Assembly: GCF_025154015.1 (NCBI RefSeq)
Contig: NZ_JAOAMV010000005.1
Coordinates: forward strand, 248,001 to 312,000
DNA: 64,000 nucleotides
From: Tsuneonella litorea
Lineage (GTDB): Bacteria > Pseudomonadota > Alphaproteobacteria > Sphingomonadales > Sphingomonadaceae
Reading direction: 5' to 3'
Shown: piece after piece, positions 26,771-39,425 of the stretch
How the letters are laid out: each line of letters begins with the position of its first letter
Numbering within the stretch: position 1 is the stretch's first letter
Translations under genes and position numbers: made by a program
The notes under the pieces: generated by a model
What the model saw: the letters and a program-made list of their open reading frames with translations, nothing else
The model's database searches: none
Told to the model about the DNA's origin: nothing

Positions 26771-27270
26771 GGGCTCTCGTACTCGCCGCGCTGCCGCTGG
26801 CGCTTGCCGCCTGCAACCAGAACACCTCTGCCGGCGCCGATCGCGAGGCGGAGGTCGCACCGCCGCCGACCGCCGCGCCGCGGGCCGGGGCCGCCGAGGC
26901 ACTCAGCGGAATTGCCACGCAAGCGATTGCCGTGGAAACGCTAACCGACGCCGATCTGGCGGCGCTCGGGCAGGACGCCGGATCGTGTCGCATCGTGCTG
27001 ACCGAAGTCGGCAAGCCCTCGCTCGCCTATGAGGACGGGGTTCGCGCGACCATCAAGCTCAACGGAAAGCTGATCACCCTGCCTGGAAGCGGGTCGGGCG
27101 AATACGCGGACGCCGGCCTGAGGGTGGCCTTGCGCGAAGTGCCTGGCGAGGGCGACGCCGGTCTTCCCGAAGAGGAGATGATCGTCGTTCTGCCCGGCGC
27201 GAAGGACGAACTGGGCTATCGGGGTTATCGCCAGTGCAGCGCAGACGAAGCGCCCGATCGGAGCGGCTGA
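26767..27270 (+). CDS. Lipoprotein of unknown function
   Basis: 167 residues. Signal peptide with lipobox ALAAC (Cys17 lipidated), a Pro/Ala linker, then a compact domain with two Cys (GSCRIVLTE and YRQCSADE) that could pair. I do not recognise the family. ATGA overlap with the DUF305 gene suggests a joint envelope role. Confidence 0.75.
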   Translation: MRALVLAALPLALAACNQNTSAGADREAEVAPPPTAAPRAGAAEALSGIATQAIAVETLTDADLAALGQDAGSCRIVLTEVGKPSLAYEDGVRATIKLNGKLITLPGSGSGEYADAGLRVALREVPGEGDAGLPEEEMIVVLPGAKDELGYRGYRQCSADEAPDRSG

Positions 27271-27323
27271 CGTGGGACGCCCCGGCTCCGCCCGGAATTC
27301 AGGAGCCGGTCTGACTTCATCGC

Positions 27324-27354
27324 TTGACTTTCACATATAAAGATACCTTTATAT
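27324..27354 (+). promoter_or_regulatory. Promoter and ArsR-type operator ahead of the metF regulator gene
   Basis: TTGACT (27324-27329) is a good -35; TTTATA about 18 bases on is a likely -10. Between and over them lies a perfect inverted repeat ATATAAAG-ATAC-CTTTATAT (27335-27354), the size and AT-rich style of an ArsR/SmtB operator. The ATG follows the repeat by 4 bases with no Shine-Dalgarno, so the transcript is probably leaderless. Confidence 0.65.
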
Positions 27355-27358
27355 CCGC

Positions 27359-28372
27359 ATGACGATCGAAACGGTCATGCGCGCGCTCGGCGACCCCACG
27401 CGGCTGCGGATCATGCGGCTGATCGGGACGATGGAACTCGCGGTGGGTGAACTGGCGCACGTCCTCGGCCAGAGCCAGCCGCGCGTGTCGCGCCACGTCG
27501 CGATCCTTGCCGACGCGGGCCTTGCCGAGAGGCGGCGCGAAGGCAGCTGGGTCTTCCTGCGCCAGTCGCACGCCGCCGGAAAGGCGACCGTGGCCGCGGT
27601 CGCGCGGCTGCTCGCTGCCGCCGAGGACGAGGACGAGCAGTTCGCCCGCACGTGCGAGGAGGACCGGCGCCACCTCGCCGCGATCCGCGACGCGCGCGAG
27701 GCGAACGCGGCGGAGTTCTTCGCCCGCCACGCCGGCGAGTGGGACCGCCTGCGCGCGCTTCTGGCACCGGCCGAGGCGGTCGAGGCGGCGCTGGTCGATG
27801 CGCTGGGCGTCGACGCGCTGGGCGAGGTGCTGGACATCGGCACCGGCACCGGTCGCATCGCCGAACTGCTTGAACCCGACGCCGCGAAGGTGACCGGTGT
27901 CGACAAGAGTCCCGAAATGTTGCGCCTCGCCCGCGCGCGTTTGCAGAACCTGCCCGCCGGGCGGGTCGAGCTGGTGCAGGGCGATTTCGCCGCGCTCCCG
28001 TTCGAAGCGGACCGGTTCGATACCGTGGTGTTCCACCAGGTGCTGCATTACGCGCAGCAACCGGACTACGCGCTGGCCGAAGCGGCGCGGGTCTGCCGCG
28101 CGGGCGGGCGGATCGTGATCGCGGACCTTGCCGCGCACGATCGTGAGGAACTGCGCCGCACGCACGCGCACGCCCGGCTGGGGTTCGCCGACGAACAGAT
28201 GGAGGCGATGCTCGCGCGCCACGGGTTTGCCTGCGGTCCGGTCGCCACGGTCGAAGGCGGGGAACTGGCGGTCAAGGTCTGGGCGGCCCGCCGCCTGCCG
28301 CCTTCGGTATCGCGCATCGGCGGCGCGCGCGAACTGCCCGCCGCCGCCCGGCGCAAGGCGGCCGCCCGATGA
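27359..28372 (+). CDS. ArsR-family regulator fused to a SAM-dependent methyltransferase domain
   Basis: 337 residues. Residues 1-90 form a winged-helix ArsR domain (MRALGDPTRLRIMRLI, QPRVSRHVAILADAGL). Residues about 130-310 form a class I methyltransferase (LDIGTGTGRIAEL for SAM, VTGVDKS, GDFAALPF). Such fusions are commonly found ahead of metF in Alphaproteobacteria; the methyltransferase-like domain probably senses SAM or SAH and the HTH controls methionine genes. It overlaps metF by ATGA, and an inverted-repeat operator sits in its own promoter, implying autoregulation of the whole metF-metH run. No metal-binding Cys pair of classical ArsR is seen. Confidence 0.9.
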   Translation: MTIETVMRALGDPTRLRIMRLIGTMELAVGELAHVLGQSQPRVSRHVAILADAGLAERRREGSWVFLRQSHAAGKATVAAVARLLAAAEDEDEQFARTCEEDRRHLAAIRDAREANAAEFFARHAGEWDRLRALLAPAEAVEAALVDALGVDALGEVLDIGTGTGRIAELLEPDAAKVTGVDKSPEMLRLARARLQNLPAGRVELVQGDFAALPFEADRFDTVVFHQVLHYAQQPDYALAEAARVCRAGGRIVIADLAAHDREELRRTHAHARLGFADEQMEAMLARHGFACGPVATVEGGELAVKVWAARRLPPSVSRIGGARELPAAARRKAAAR

Positions 28373-29274
28373 ACGCCGACATCGCCCTCGGCTCGCCGCT
28401 CTACGCCTCGCTTCCCGGCGACATCGGCGTCAGCTTCGAGTTCTTTCCGCCCAAGACCGAGAAGATGGCCGAGACGCTGTGGTCGAGCGTCGAGACGCTC
28501 GCGCCGCTGCGGCCCGATTTCGTTTCGGTGACCTACGGGGCGGGCGGTTCCACCCGCGAGCGAACCCACGCCGCGGTCGAGCGGATCATCCGCGAAACCG
28601 GCATCCCGGCGGCCGCGCACCTCACCTGCGTCGACGCGGCACGGGACGAGATCGATGGAATCGCGCGCGCCTACTGGGACATCGGCGTGCGCCACATCGT
28701 CGCGCTGCGCGGCGACATGGCAGAGCCTGGCGCGGCCTATGCCCCGCACCCGGATGGGTACGCGAACGCCGCCGACCTCGTTGCGGGCCTGAAGAAGATC
28801 GCGCCGTTCGAGATCTCCGTCGGCGCCTATCCCGAAAAGCACCCCGACAGCGCCGACGAGGCGGCGGACCTCGACAACCTCAAGCGCAAGATCGACGCCG
28901 GGGCAACCCGCGCGATCACCCAGTTCTTCTTCGAGCCCGACTGCTTCTTCCGCTTCCGCGACAAGGCCGCGGCCGCGGGGATCGACGCGGAGATCGTGCC
29001 CGGGATCATGCCGGTGATGAGCTTTGCCTCCGTCCAGCGGATGAGCGGGCTGTGCGGTACCGCGATCCCGCACTGGATGGAGACGCTGTTCGACGGGCTC
29101 GACGACCGGCCGGCGGCGCGCCAGCTCGTCTCCGCCACGGTCGCTGCCGAACTGTGCCGACGGCTCTACGCGGGCGACGTACGCAACTTCCATTTCTACA
29201 CCCTCAACCGGGCCGAGCTGAGCTACGCGATCTGCCACCTGCTTGGCCGTCGGCCCGCCGGAGAGACAGCATGA
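28369..29274 (+). CDS. metF: 5,10-methylenetetrahydrofolate reductase MetF
   Basis: 301 residues. FAD TIM-barrel reductase converting methylene-THF to methyl-THF for methionine synthesis. Family marks: SFEFFPPKTEKM, VSVTYGAGGSTRERT, AHLTCV, LRGD, AYPEKHPDS, QFFFEPDCFFRF and PGIMPV. ATGA overlaps couple it to the regulator upstream and to the homocysteine methyltransferase gene downstream. Confidence 0.97.
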   Translation: MNADIALGSPLYASLPGDIGVSFEFFPPKTEKMAETLWSSVETLAPLRPDFVSVTYGAGGSTRERTHAAVERIIRETGIPAAAHLTCVDAARDEIDGIARAYWDIGVRHIVALRGDMAEPGAAYAPHPDGYANAADLVAGLKKIAPFEISVGAYPEKHPDSADEAADLDNLKRKIDAGATRAITQFFFEPDCFFRFRDKAAAAGIDAEIVPGIMPVMSFASVQRMSGLCGTAIPHWMETLFDGLDDRPAARQLVSATVAAELCRRLYAGDVRNFHFYTLNRAELSYAICHLLGRRPAGETA

Positions 29275-30317
29275 CCAAGCGCGACCAGTTCCTTGCCGAA
29301 TGCGCCAGGCGCATCCTCGTCACCGACGGCGCGTTCGGGACCGAGATCCAGAACTGGAAGCTCGCCGAGGGCGATTACGCGGGCTCGCTCGACCTCGGGC
29401 ACGACCAGAAGGGGAACAACGACATCCTCGCGCTGACCAAGCCGGAGGTGCCCGAAGCGATCCATCGCGCCTATTTCGAGGCGGGCGCCGACATCGCCGA
29501 AACCAACACCTTCTCGGCCAACCGGATCAGTCAGGCCGACTATGGGGCCGAGCATCTCGTGCGCGAAATCAACCTGGAGAGCGCTAGGCTCGCGCGGCGG
29601 CTGGCCGACGCGTTCGAGGGCAGCGACGGCCGCCCGCGCTTCGTCGCCGGGGCGATCGGCCCGACCAACAAGACGCTGTCGCTTTCTCCCGACGTCGAGG
29701 ACCCGGGCTACCGCGAGATCGACTGGGACACGCTGGTCGACGTCTACCGCGAACAGGCCGAGGCGCTGGTCGAGGGCGGGGCGGATTTCATCCTCATCGA
29801 GACGATCTTCGACACGCTCAACGCCAAGGCCGGGATCATGGCGGTGAAGGAGGTCGAAAGGGCGCTGGGCCGCGAGGTCCCGGTGATGCTGTCGATGACG
29901 CTGACCGACCTGTCGGGCCGCAACCTGTCGGGCCACACGGTCGAGGCGTTCTGGCACGCAGTGCGCCACGCACGGCCGCTGACGATCGGGCTCAACTGCT
30001 CGTTCGGCGCGACCCAGCTGCGCCCGCACGTGAAGGCGCTGGCCGAAATCGCCGATGCGCCGATCATGGTCTATCCCAACGCCGGCCTGCCCAACGAGCT
30101 CGGCGCGTATGACGAGCGGCCCGACCAGACCGCGGGGTTCGTCCGCGAATGGGCCGCGGCAGGGCAGGTCAACGTGCTGGGCGGCTGCTGCGGGTCGACG
30201 CCGGAGCATATCGCGGCGATCGCGGACAGCGTGAAGGGGCTGGCCCCGCGCAAGCTCCCCAGCCCGCCCGTCGCGACGCGGCTTGCCGGCCTCGAACCCT
30301 TCACGCTGGCTGCCTGA
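29271..30317 (+). CDS. metH: Methionine synthase, homocysteine-binding half (split MetH)
   Basis: 348 residues corresponding to the N-terminal module of cobalamin-dependent methionine synthase: [42 protein letters not shown], and the zinc-binding cysteines in GLNCSFG and [11 protein letters not shown]. The rest of MetH is encoded by the next gene, 19 bases downstream. This two-gene form is familiar in sphingomonads, so it is not a frameshift: each gene has its own start and stop. Confidence 0.95.
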   Translation: MTKRDQFLAECARRILVTDGAFGTEIQNWKLAEGDYAGSLDLGHDQKGNNDILALTKPEVPEAIHRAYFEAGADIAETNTFSANRISQADYGAEHLVREINLESARLARRLADAFEGSDGRPRFVAGAIGPTNKTLSLSPDVEDPGYREIDWDTLVDVYREQAEALVEGGADFILIETIFDTLNAKAGIMAVKEVERALGREVPVMLSMTLTDLSGRNLSGHTVEAFWHAVRHARPLTIGLNCSFGATQLRPHVKALAEIADAPIMVYPNAGLPNELGAYDERPDQTAGFVREWAAAGQVNVLGGCCGSTPEHIAAIADSVKGLAPRKLPSPPVATRLAGLEPFTLAA

Positions 30318-30336
30318 ACCCTTTAGGATATTCCCC

Positions 30337-32924
<2,588 letters not shown>

Positions 32925-32949
<25 letters not shown>

Positions 32950-33869
32950 CCGCGCCCGCACCGGGCCGCATCGTGATCGCGGGCGCCGCCGCGCTCGCCG
33001 CGCTGTGGTGCGCGATCTGGGCCGTGGCCGATCCCGACCCGGCGCTCATGCGGTCGCTGGTCTTTCTTCCCGGCGTGGGGGTGATCGGCGCGATCATCGC
33101 GAACACGTCGGGTACCGGGGGCGGGGTGGTCTTCGTCCCGGTCTTCAACGGACTGCGCGAAGCGGGCGTGATGTCGCTCGATCCGCTCAGGGTCACCGCC
33201 GCGTCGATGGGCATCCAGTGCTTCGGCATGACGATGGGCGCGTTGCGGTGGACCGACCGATTGCTGCACCAGGTCCCTCCGCCCGATGCCCTGCACAGCG
33301 CCGTGCGCCCGAGGGACTTTGCCCTGGCGGCCGGGGCAGTGCTGGCGATTTCGCTACCTGCCATGCTGCTAACCCAGCGGATCGGGCCGGTCGACAACCG
33401 CACGATCCTCTTGGTCTACAAGGCCTTCTCGATCCCGCTGGGCGCCGCGCTCATCGTCGCCACGTGGACGCTCAACCGCAACGTCCGCGAGCGGACCGCG
33501 CTGGCGCCGGTCGACCTGGTCGTCATCATGCTGCTGGCGATCCCCGGCGGCGCGATCACTGCGCTGCTGTCGGTGGGGATCGGCGAGCTCGTCGCGCTCT
33601 ACCTGTTCATCCGCCACTACCCGGTCCTGCTGTCGACCGGCGTGGCCTGCGTCGTGTCCTCCGTAAGCGTGCTCACGGGCATGATCTGGCACGTCGACCA
33701 TGGAACGGTGCAGTGGGAAGTCGTGCTGCTGGCGGGACCGGGCGCGGCGATCGGCGGCTTCCTGGCCCGCGGAATTGCGCAGTGGCTCGGCGCCCGCAGG
33801 CTGAAAACGCTCGACGGTGCGTGGATCGTGCTGTCGGCGAGCTATCTCGTGTGGCTCAACTGGCGGTGA
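32925..33869 (+). CDS. TauE/SafE-family (TSUP) membrane exporter
   Basis: About 314 residues with eight or nine membrane helices and the family glycine motif ([18 protein letters not shown], first half; [21 protein letters not shown], second half). TauE/SafE proteins export sulfite, sulfoacetate or related anions. GTG at 32925 overlaps the 3' end of metH by 25 bases; a later GTG at 32972 is possible. Association with sulfur amino-acid genes and a sulfonate-degrading locus in the same window fits sulfur-oxyanion export, but substrate is inferred. Confidence 0.82.
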
Positions 33870-33951
33870 AATCTTCGATCGGTGATTGACCGAATCTCCC
33901 GGCTCGCGCAGGGCGTGCAGCGTCGCCGGGGGCAACTCCGACGTCCGCCAT

Positions 33952-34134
33952 GGGAGAGCGCCTTTCCTCGGAAGGGCCGCCGAAGGAGCAACCGCCCCGG
34001 AAACTCTCAGGCCAAAGGACCGTGGCGGGCCGTGCGATACTCTGGAAAGCGTCCCCTTCGGCAGGAGGGGGCCACCGACGGTGTAAGCCAGCTTCGCGGC
34101 CGGCCAAACTCTCAGGTTTCCCGACAGAGGGGGT
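33952..34134 (+). ncRNA. Glycine riboswitch (tandem aptamers) upstream of gcvT
   Basis: Both aptamer signatures are visible. First: GGGAGAGCG, GCCGAAGGAGCAA, AAACTCTCAGGCCAAAGGACC and ACTCTGGAAAGC. Second: the CCACCGACGGTGTAAGCC stem-loop, AAACTCTCAGG and ACAGAGGGGG. The layout matches cooperative two-aptamer glycine riboswitches that turn on the glycine cleavage operon when glycine is high. It fills most of the 320-base gap ahead of gcvT. No clear terminator stem is seen between it and the GTG start, so control may act on translation. Confidence 0.93.
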
Positions 34135-34189
34135 AGCGGTTCCGAAGGTGTCCTCACCGGGCATCGGCCGCGCTGTCGGGGATACGTGC

Positions 34190-35332
34190 GTGAGCGAGAG
34201 CGAAGAAGTCACCGAACTCGAAAAGCTGCCGCTGGACGGCTGGCACCGCACCCGCGGTGCGCGGATGGTCCCGTTCGCGGGCTACGAGATGCCGATCCAG
34301 TACGAGGGTATCCTCGCCGAACACGAATGGACCCGCAATCACGCTGGTCTGTTCGACGTGTCCCACATGGGCCAGCTCATCGTGGAGGGCGACGGCGCGG
34401 CCGACGCGCTCGAGGCCCTGCTGCCGGGCGACATCTCGGCGCTGAAGCCGGGCAAGGTGCGCTATTCGCTGCTGCTCGACGAGAACGGCGGCATCCTCGA
34501 CGACCTGATGGTCACCAACGTGACCGAGGAGGGCGGGACGCCCAGGTACTACCTCGTCGTCAACGGCGCGACCAAGTGGGACGACATCGCCCACCTGCGC
34601 GAGCACCTGCCTGACGAGATCACGCTCGCCCACCTCGACGAGCGGGCACTGCTCGCGCTGCAGGGGCCGGAGGCCGCCGGCGCGCTGGAACGCACGATGC
34701 GCGGGCTGACCGAGGATTTCGGGTTCATGGAGGCGAAGACCTGGCAGTTCGGCGAGCTCGACCTCATGGTATCGCGCTCGGGCTATACCGGCGAGGACGG
34801 GTTCGAGATATCGGTCGCGGCCGACCAGGCCGAACAGCTCGCCGGGCGCCTGTGCGCCGAGCTGGAGGTCAAGCCGATCGGCCTTGGCGCCCGCGATTCG
34901 CTGCGGCTGGAAGCAGGGCTGCCGCTTTACGGCCACGACCTTTCGCCCGAAACCGATCCGGTCAGCGCAGGGCTTGCCTTCGCTATCAGCAAGAAGCGGC
35001 GCGAGGAGGGCGGCTTCCCGGGTGCCGAGCGCATCCTCAAGCTGCTCGCGGACGGTGCGCCGACGAGGCGCGTCGGCCTTGCGCTGGAAGGCCGCGCCGC
35101 CGCGCGCGAAGGGGCAAAGGTATTCTCCGGCGACAGCGAAGTCGGCACCGTCACCAGCGGCGGCTTTTCGCCGACGCTCGGCCACCCGATTGCGATGGCC
35201 TACGTCGACGCCGCGCAGGCGGCTAAAGGCACCGAACTCGAGCTCGAAGTCCGCGGCAAGCGCCTGCCCGCGCGGGTCGTCCCCATGCCGTTCGTTCCGC
35301 ACCGCTATTTCCGCAAGGGAGCATCCAAATGA
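34190..35332 (+). CDS. gcvT: Glycine cleavage system aminomethyltransferase (T protein)
   Basis: 380 residues. Transfers the aminomethyl carbon from lipoylated GcvH to tetrahydrofolate, releasing ammonia. Motifs: GYEMPIQYEG, AGLFDVSHMGQL, RYSLLLDENGGILDDL, GYTGEDGFEI, GARDSLRLEAGLPLYGHDL and GFSPTLGHPIAMAYV. Start is GTG at 34190 behind GGGGAT; upstream in-frame starts would run through the riboswitch. Overlaps gcvH by ATGA. Confidence 0.96.
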   Translation: MSESEEVTELEKLPLDGWHRTRGARMVPFAGYEMPIQYEGILAEHEWTRNHAGLFDVSHMGQLIVEGDGAADALEALLPGDISALKPGKVRYSLLLDENGGILDDLMVTNVTEEGGTPRYYLVVNGATKWDDIAHLREHLPDEITLAHLDERALLALQGPEAAGALERTMRGLTEDFGFMEAKTWQFGELDLMVSRSGYTGEDGFEISVAADQAEQLAGRLCAELEVKPIGLGARDSLRLEAGLPLYGHDLSPETDPVSAGLAFAISKKRREEGGFPGAERILKLLADGAPTRRVGLALEGRAAAREGAKVFSGDSEVGTVTSGGFSPTLGHPIAMAYVDAAQAAKGTELELEVRGKRLPARVVPMPFVPHRYFRKGASK

Positions 35333-35700
35333 CGCGTTATTTCACCGAGGATCACGAATGGATCGAGGTTGACGGGCAGACCGCTACCGTCGGCATCACC
35401 GACTATGCCCAGAGCCAGCTCGGCGACATCGTCTTCGTCGAGGTGCCCGCCGAAGGCACCAGCGTCGCCAAGGGCAACGAGGCGGCGGTGGTCGAGAGCG
35501 TCAAGGCGGCGAGCGATGTCTATTCGCCGGTCACAGGCGTCGTCATCGAAGGCAATCCCGCGCTCGAGGACGATCCCGCGCTGGTCAATTCCGCGCCCGA
35601 GGGCGACGGCTGGTTCTTCAAGCTCACGATCACGCAACCCAATGAGCTCGACGCGCTGATGGACGCGGAAAAGTACAAGGCGTTCTGCGACAGTCTGTAA
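35329..35700 (+). CDS. gcvH: Glycine cleavage system H protein
   Basis: 123 residues. Carries the lipoyl arm that shuttles the aminomethyl group between P and T proteins. The lipoylated Lys59 lies in ESVKAASDVYSP; TEDHEWIEVDG opens the fold. ATGA overlap with gcvT. Confidence 0.97.
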   Translation: MTRYFTEDHEWIEVDGQTATVGITDYAQSQLGDIVFVEVPAEGTSVAKGNEAAVVESVKAASDVYSPVTGVVIEGNPALEDDPALVNSAPEGDGWFFKLTITQPNELDALMDAEKYKAFCDSL

Positions 35701-35733
35701 CCCGAAGGCCGCCGGCCGCACACAAGGTTCGAT

Positions 35734-37095
35734 ATGCGATATCTGCCCCTGACCGACGCCGATCGCGGCGAGATGCTCTCCGTCATCGGCGCGCCCGATG
35801 TCGACGCGCTGTTCACCGACGTGCCGGCCGCGCACTACCTGAAAGAGCCGATCGAAGGGCTGCCGCTCCACGCCAGCGAGATGGCGGTCGAGAAGCATAT
35901 GCGGCGGCTGTCGAAGAAGAATCTCGCGGCGGCCGACGCGGCGTTCTTCTGCGGGGCCGGGGCCTATCGCCACCACGTGCCGGCGACCGTCGATCACCTG
36001 ATCCAGCGGGGCGAGTTCCTCACCGCCTATACCCCCTACCAGCCCGAGATCGCGCAGGGCACGCTGCAGATGCTGTTCGAGTTCCAGAGCCAGGTCGCCC
36101 GGCTCTATGGCTGCGCGGTGGCGAACGCATCGATGTACGACGGCTCGACGGCGTGCTGGGAAGCGGTCGCGATGGCGGCGCGGGTGACCAGGAAGAAGCG
36201 CGTGGTTCTCTCCGGCGCGCTGCACCCCCACTACGCCGAAACGGTCAGGACCATGGCCAAGTTCACCGAGGACGAGATCGCCGGGGCGCTGCCGACGATG
36301 CAGGGCGCGCCCGACATCGACGGGCTGATCGCCCGGATCGACGAGGCGACAAGCTGCGTCGTCGTCCAGTATCCCGACATCCTCGGCCGCGTCTACGACA
36401 TGACGCCGATCGCCGAGGCCGCGCACGCCAAGGGCGCGCTGCTGATCGCGGTCAATACCGAGCCGGTCGCGCTGGGCGCCTGCCGGTCGCCCGGCGAAAT
36501 GGGCGCGGACATCGTCGTGGGCGAAGGCCAGTCGCTGGGCGTCGGCCTCCAGTTCGGCGGACCGTACCTTGGACTGTTCGCGGTGCGCGATCCCAAGCAC
36601 GTGCGCCAGATGCCCGGCCGCCTGTGCGGCGAAACGGTCGATGCCGAGGGCAAGCGCGGCTTCGTCCTCACTCTCTCGACCCGCGAACAGCACATCCGCC
36701 GCGAGAAGGCGACGAGCAATATCTGCACCAATTCAGGGCTTTGCGCGCTGGCCTTCACGATCCACCTCACCCTGCTGGGCGAGAAGGGGCTGCGGGCGCT
36801 GGCGGCGGAGAACCACCGCCTCGCCTGCGTTGCCGCCGACCGGCTGGCCGAGGTGCCGGGAGTCACGGTCCTCAACGACAGTTTCTTCAACGAGTTCACG
36901 ATCGTTCTTCCCACCGATGCGCGCGCGGTCGTGCGCACGCTGGCCGAACGAAAGGTGCTCGCCGGGGTATCGCTCGGGCGGCTCTACCCGGGCAACGACG
37001 ACCTGTCGGGCGGACTGATCGTGGCGGTGACCGAGACGTCCACCGAGGAGGACATCGCGACCCTCTGCTCCGCGCTCAAGGAGGTGCTGGCATGA
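35734..37095 (+). CDS. gcvPA: Glycine dehydrogenase (decarboxylating) subunit 1
   Basis: 453 residues. N-terminal half of the two-subunit P protein: [54 protein letters not shown] and [18 protein letters not shown]. With GcvPB it decarboxylates glycine on PLP. Overlaps gcvPB by ATGA, which fits equimolar subunit synthesis. Confidence 0.97.
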   Translation: MRYLPLTDADRGEMLSVIGAPDVDALFTDVPAAHYLKEPIEGLPLHASEMAVEKHMRRLSKKNLAAADAAFFCGAGAYRHHVPATVDHLIQRGEFLTAYTPYQPEIAQGTLQMLFEFQSQVARLYGCAVANASMYDGSTACWEAVAMAARVTRKKRVVLSGALHPHYAETVRTMAKFTEDEIAGALPTMQGAPDIDGLIARIDEATSCVVVQYPDILGRVYDMTPIAEAAHAKGALLIAVNTEPVALGACRSPGEMGADIVVGEGQSLGVGLQFGGPYLGLFAVRDPKHVRQMPGRLCGETVDAEGKRGFVLTLSTREQHIRREKATSNICTNSGLCALAFTIHLTLLGEKGLRALAAENHRLACVAADRLAEVPGVTVLNDSFFNEFTIVLPTDARAVVRTLAERKVLAGVSLGRLYPGNDDLSGGLIVAVTETSTEEDIATLCSALKEVLA

Positions 37096-38687
37096 ACGCC
37101 CCGAACAAGAGCGGCTGGAAGCCCGAGATGACCCCCGATACCGCCGCCGCGGTGCCGACCGCGACCGGCAACCGCGCGCTGATGCTCGAGGAACCGCTGA
37201 TCTTCGAGATCGGCGGGAGCGAAACCACCGGCGTCGACCTGCCCGAACCATCGGAAGGCGCGAACCGCCTTGGCGGAATGGCACGGACCGAGCCGTTCGG
37301 CCTGCCCGGCCTGTCCGAGCCGGAAACGGTTCGCCACTACACGCGGCTGAGCCGGCAGAACTACGCGATCGACCTCGGGCTTTTCCCGCTGGGCAGTTGC
37401 ACGATGAAGCACAATCCGCGCCTCAACGAAAAGGTCGCGCGGATGCCGGGCTTTGCGGACGTCCACCCGTTGCAGCCGGTCGACACCGTCCGCGGCGCGC
37501 TGGAGGTCATCAACGAGCTGGCGCACTGGCTGATCGAGCTGACCGGGATGCACGGCGTCGCGATGACGCCCAAGGCCGGCGCGCACGGCGAGCTGTGCGG
37601 CATCCTGTGCATTCGCGCCGCGCTCGAGGCGAAGGGCGATGCGCGCAAGGTCATCCTCGTGCCCGAAAGCGCGCACGGAACGAACCCGGCCACCGCCGCC
37701 TTTGCCGGCTACGCGGTCGAGGACATTCCGGCGACGCCGGAGGGCCGCGTCGACCTTGAAGCGCTCAAGGCGCGGCTGGGGCCCGATGTCGCGGGCGTCA
37801 TGATCACCAATCCCAACACCTGCGGGCTGTTCGAGCGCGACATGAAGGCGATCTCCGACGCGGTCCATGCGGCGGGCGGATACGTCTATTGTGACGGGGC
37901 GAACTTCAACGCGATCGTCGGCCGGGTGCGCCCCGGCGACCTTGGCGTCGATGCGATGCACATCAACCTGCACAAGACCTTTTCGACGCCGCATGGCGGC
38001 GGCGGGCCGGGTTCGGGTCCGGTGGTGCTGTCGGAAGCGCTGGCGCCCTATGGGCCGCTGCCGTTCACGGCGCGGCGGCCCGACGGCACGGTCGACCTGA
38101 TCGAGGAGGAGAACGCCGGCGAGGAGCACCCGCTCAGCTTCGGGCGGATGAGCGCATTCCACGGCCAGATGGGGATGTTCACCCGCGCGCTTGCCTATAT
38201 CCTCAGCCACGGGGCCGACGGTCTGCGCCAGGTTTCGGGCGATGCGGTACTCAACGCGAACTACCTGCTGCGCAGCCTGGAGGACGTGCTCGACGCGCCG
38301 TTCGCGTTCAGCGGGCCGTGCATGCACGAGGCGCTGTTCAGCGACCGGGGATTCGCCGACGGGCTGACCACGCTCGACCTTGCCAAGGGGATGATCGACG
38401 AGGGCTTCCACCCGATGACGATGTATTTCCCGCTCGTGGTCCACGGATCGATGCTCGTCGAGCCGACCGAGACCGAGAGCAAGGCGGGGCTCGACCAGCT
38501 GGTCGTCGCGCTGCGTTCGCTCGCCGAGCGTGCGCGGGCGGGGGACATGAGTCTCAAGAACGCGCCGATCCATGCCCCGCGCCGCCGCCTCGACGAAACG
38601 CTCGCGGCGAGGAAGCCGGTGCTGGCCTGGAGCGAGCCCGACGTGCCCGCGGGGCATCCGACCCGCAGCGAACAGGGCGGCAGCTGA
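37092..38687 (+). CDS. gcvPB: Glycine dehydrogenase (decarboxylating) subunit 2
   Basis: 531 residues. PLP-binding half of the P protein: [51 protein letters not shown], and the PLP lysine in [17 protein letters not shown] (about residue 294). Start ATG at 37092 overlaps gcvPA's stop. Last gene of the riboswitch-controlled operon. Confidence 0.97.
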   Translation: MNAPNKSGWKPEMTPDTAAAVPTATGNRALMLEEPLIFEIGGSETTGVDLPEPSEGANRLGGMARTEPFGLPGLSEPETVRHYTRLSRQNYAIDLGLFPLGSCTMKHNPRLNEKVARMPGFADVHPLQPVDTVRGALEVINELAHWLIELTGMHGVAMTPKAGAHGELCGILCIRAALEAKGDARKVILVPESAHGTNPATAAFAGYAVEDIPATPEGRVDLEALKARLGPDVAGVMITNPNTCGLFERDMKAISDAVHAAGGYVYCDGANFNAIVGRVRPGDLGVDAMHINLHKTFSTPHGGGGPGSGPVVLSEALAPYGPLPFTARRPDGTVDLIEEENAGEEHPLSFGRMSAFHGQMGMFTRALAYILSHGADGLRQVSGDAVLNANYLLRSLEDVLDAPFAFSGPCMHEALFSDRGFADGLTTLDLAKGMIDEGFHPMTMYFPLVVHGSMLVEPTETESKAGLDQLVVALRSLAERARAGDMSLKNAPIHAPRRRLDETLAARKPVLAWSEPDVPAGHPTRSEQGGS

Positions 38688-38691
38688 GCCC

Positions 38692-39174
38692 ATGTGGCAG
38701 ACGGTCTTCGTCGTCACCAACGGAATCGCGCTGGCGGCGTGGGCGATGCTCGTCGTGGCGCCGCGCAAGCCCTTTCCGCTTGCCTACGTGCTCTACGGCG
38801 GGGTGGGGCTGCTGTGCCTGTGCTACGCCGCGATGTTCGTCGGCCTGTTCGCGATGGTCGCCGACCCCGTGCGCGATCCGGGCCTCGCCCCTGCCGATCT
38901 GTCGAACTACTCGGTCGCGGGCCTCAAGGACCTGTTCCGCTCCGAGGGCGCGATCGTCCTCGGCTGGACGCATTACCTCGCGCTCGACCTGTTCACCGGG
39001 TTGTGGATCGCGCGCGATGCCGACGCCAAGGGGTTCCCGCGGCTGGTCCAGGCCCCTTTCCTGGTGCTGACGCTGCTGGCCGGGCCGCTCGGCCTGTTCG
39101 TCTGGCTCGCGGTGCGCGAACGGCGCGCGCGGGCGAGCGGGTGGCGCCGGAAGGGGAAGACGGGCGCCGGCTGA
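38692..39174 (+). CDS. ABA4-like (DUF4281) membrane protein
   Basis: 160 residues, four hydrophobic helices. The pattern of ABA4-like proteins is visible: AWAMLVVAPRKPF near the N-terminus, LFRSEGAIVLGWTHYLALDLFTGLWIARDA in the middle and PFLVLTLLAGPLGLFVWL near the end. Plant ABA4 acts in xanthophyll synthesis; in bacteria the role is unclear. Starts four bases after gcvPB, so it may be co-transcribed. Confidence 0.85.
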   Translation: MWQTVFVVTNGIALAAWAMLVVAPRKPFPLAYVLYGGVGLLCLCYAAMFVGLFAMVADPVRDPGLAPADLSNYSVAGLKDLFRSEGAIVLGWTHYLALDLFTGLWIARDADAKGFPRLVQAPFLVLTLLAGPLGLFVWLAVRERRARASGWRRKGKTGAG

Positions 39175-39225
39175 CCCGGCGGGCGCGATAGGCCCAAAGG
39201 ATCGGCGCGGTGCGCTCGCGCGGCG

Positions 39226-39357
39226 CTAGTCGATCGCTTCTTCGCCGGCCCGGCCGACCGATTCGATATCGCGGCCGAGACCCTTCACCGTGTTGCACGC
39301 GGTTGCCGTAAGGGCGATGGCGGCCGCGCCCAGCGCGATCATGATCTTTTTCAGCAT
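39226..39357 (-). CDS. Entericidin-family small lipoprotein
   Basis: 43 residues. A Lys-rich signal with lipobox ATAC, then CNTVKGLGRDIESVGRAGEEAID, the entericidin A/B pattern. A consensus AGGAGG site lies before the ATG. Entericidins are small envelope lipoproteins linked to stress and antitoxin/toxin effects in enterics; role here unproved. Confidence 0.88.
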   Translation of the reverse strand: MLKKIMIALGAAAIALTATACNTVKGLGRDIESVGRAGEEAID

Positions 39358-39425
39358 CGTCGTTTCCTCCTGGGGCTGTGGCTCAGCGGCTCTGGTGATC
39401 AACTGGCCTGACTCGCGCCGGTTGT

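Noticed and set aside
27282-27309. CCGGCTCC/GGAGCCGG hairpin as a terminator after the lipoprotein gene
   Set aside because: 12-base loop and no T-run; too weak to call.
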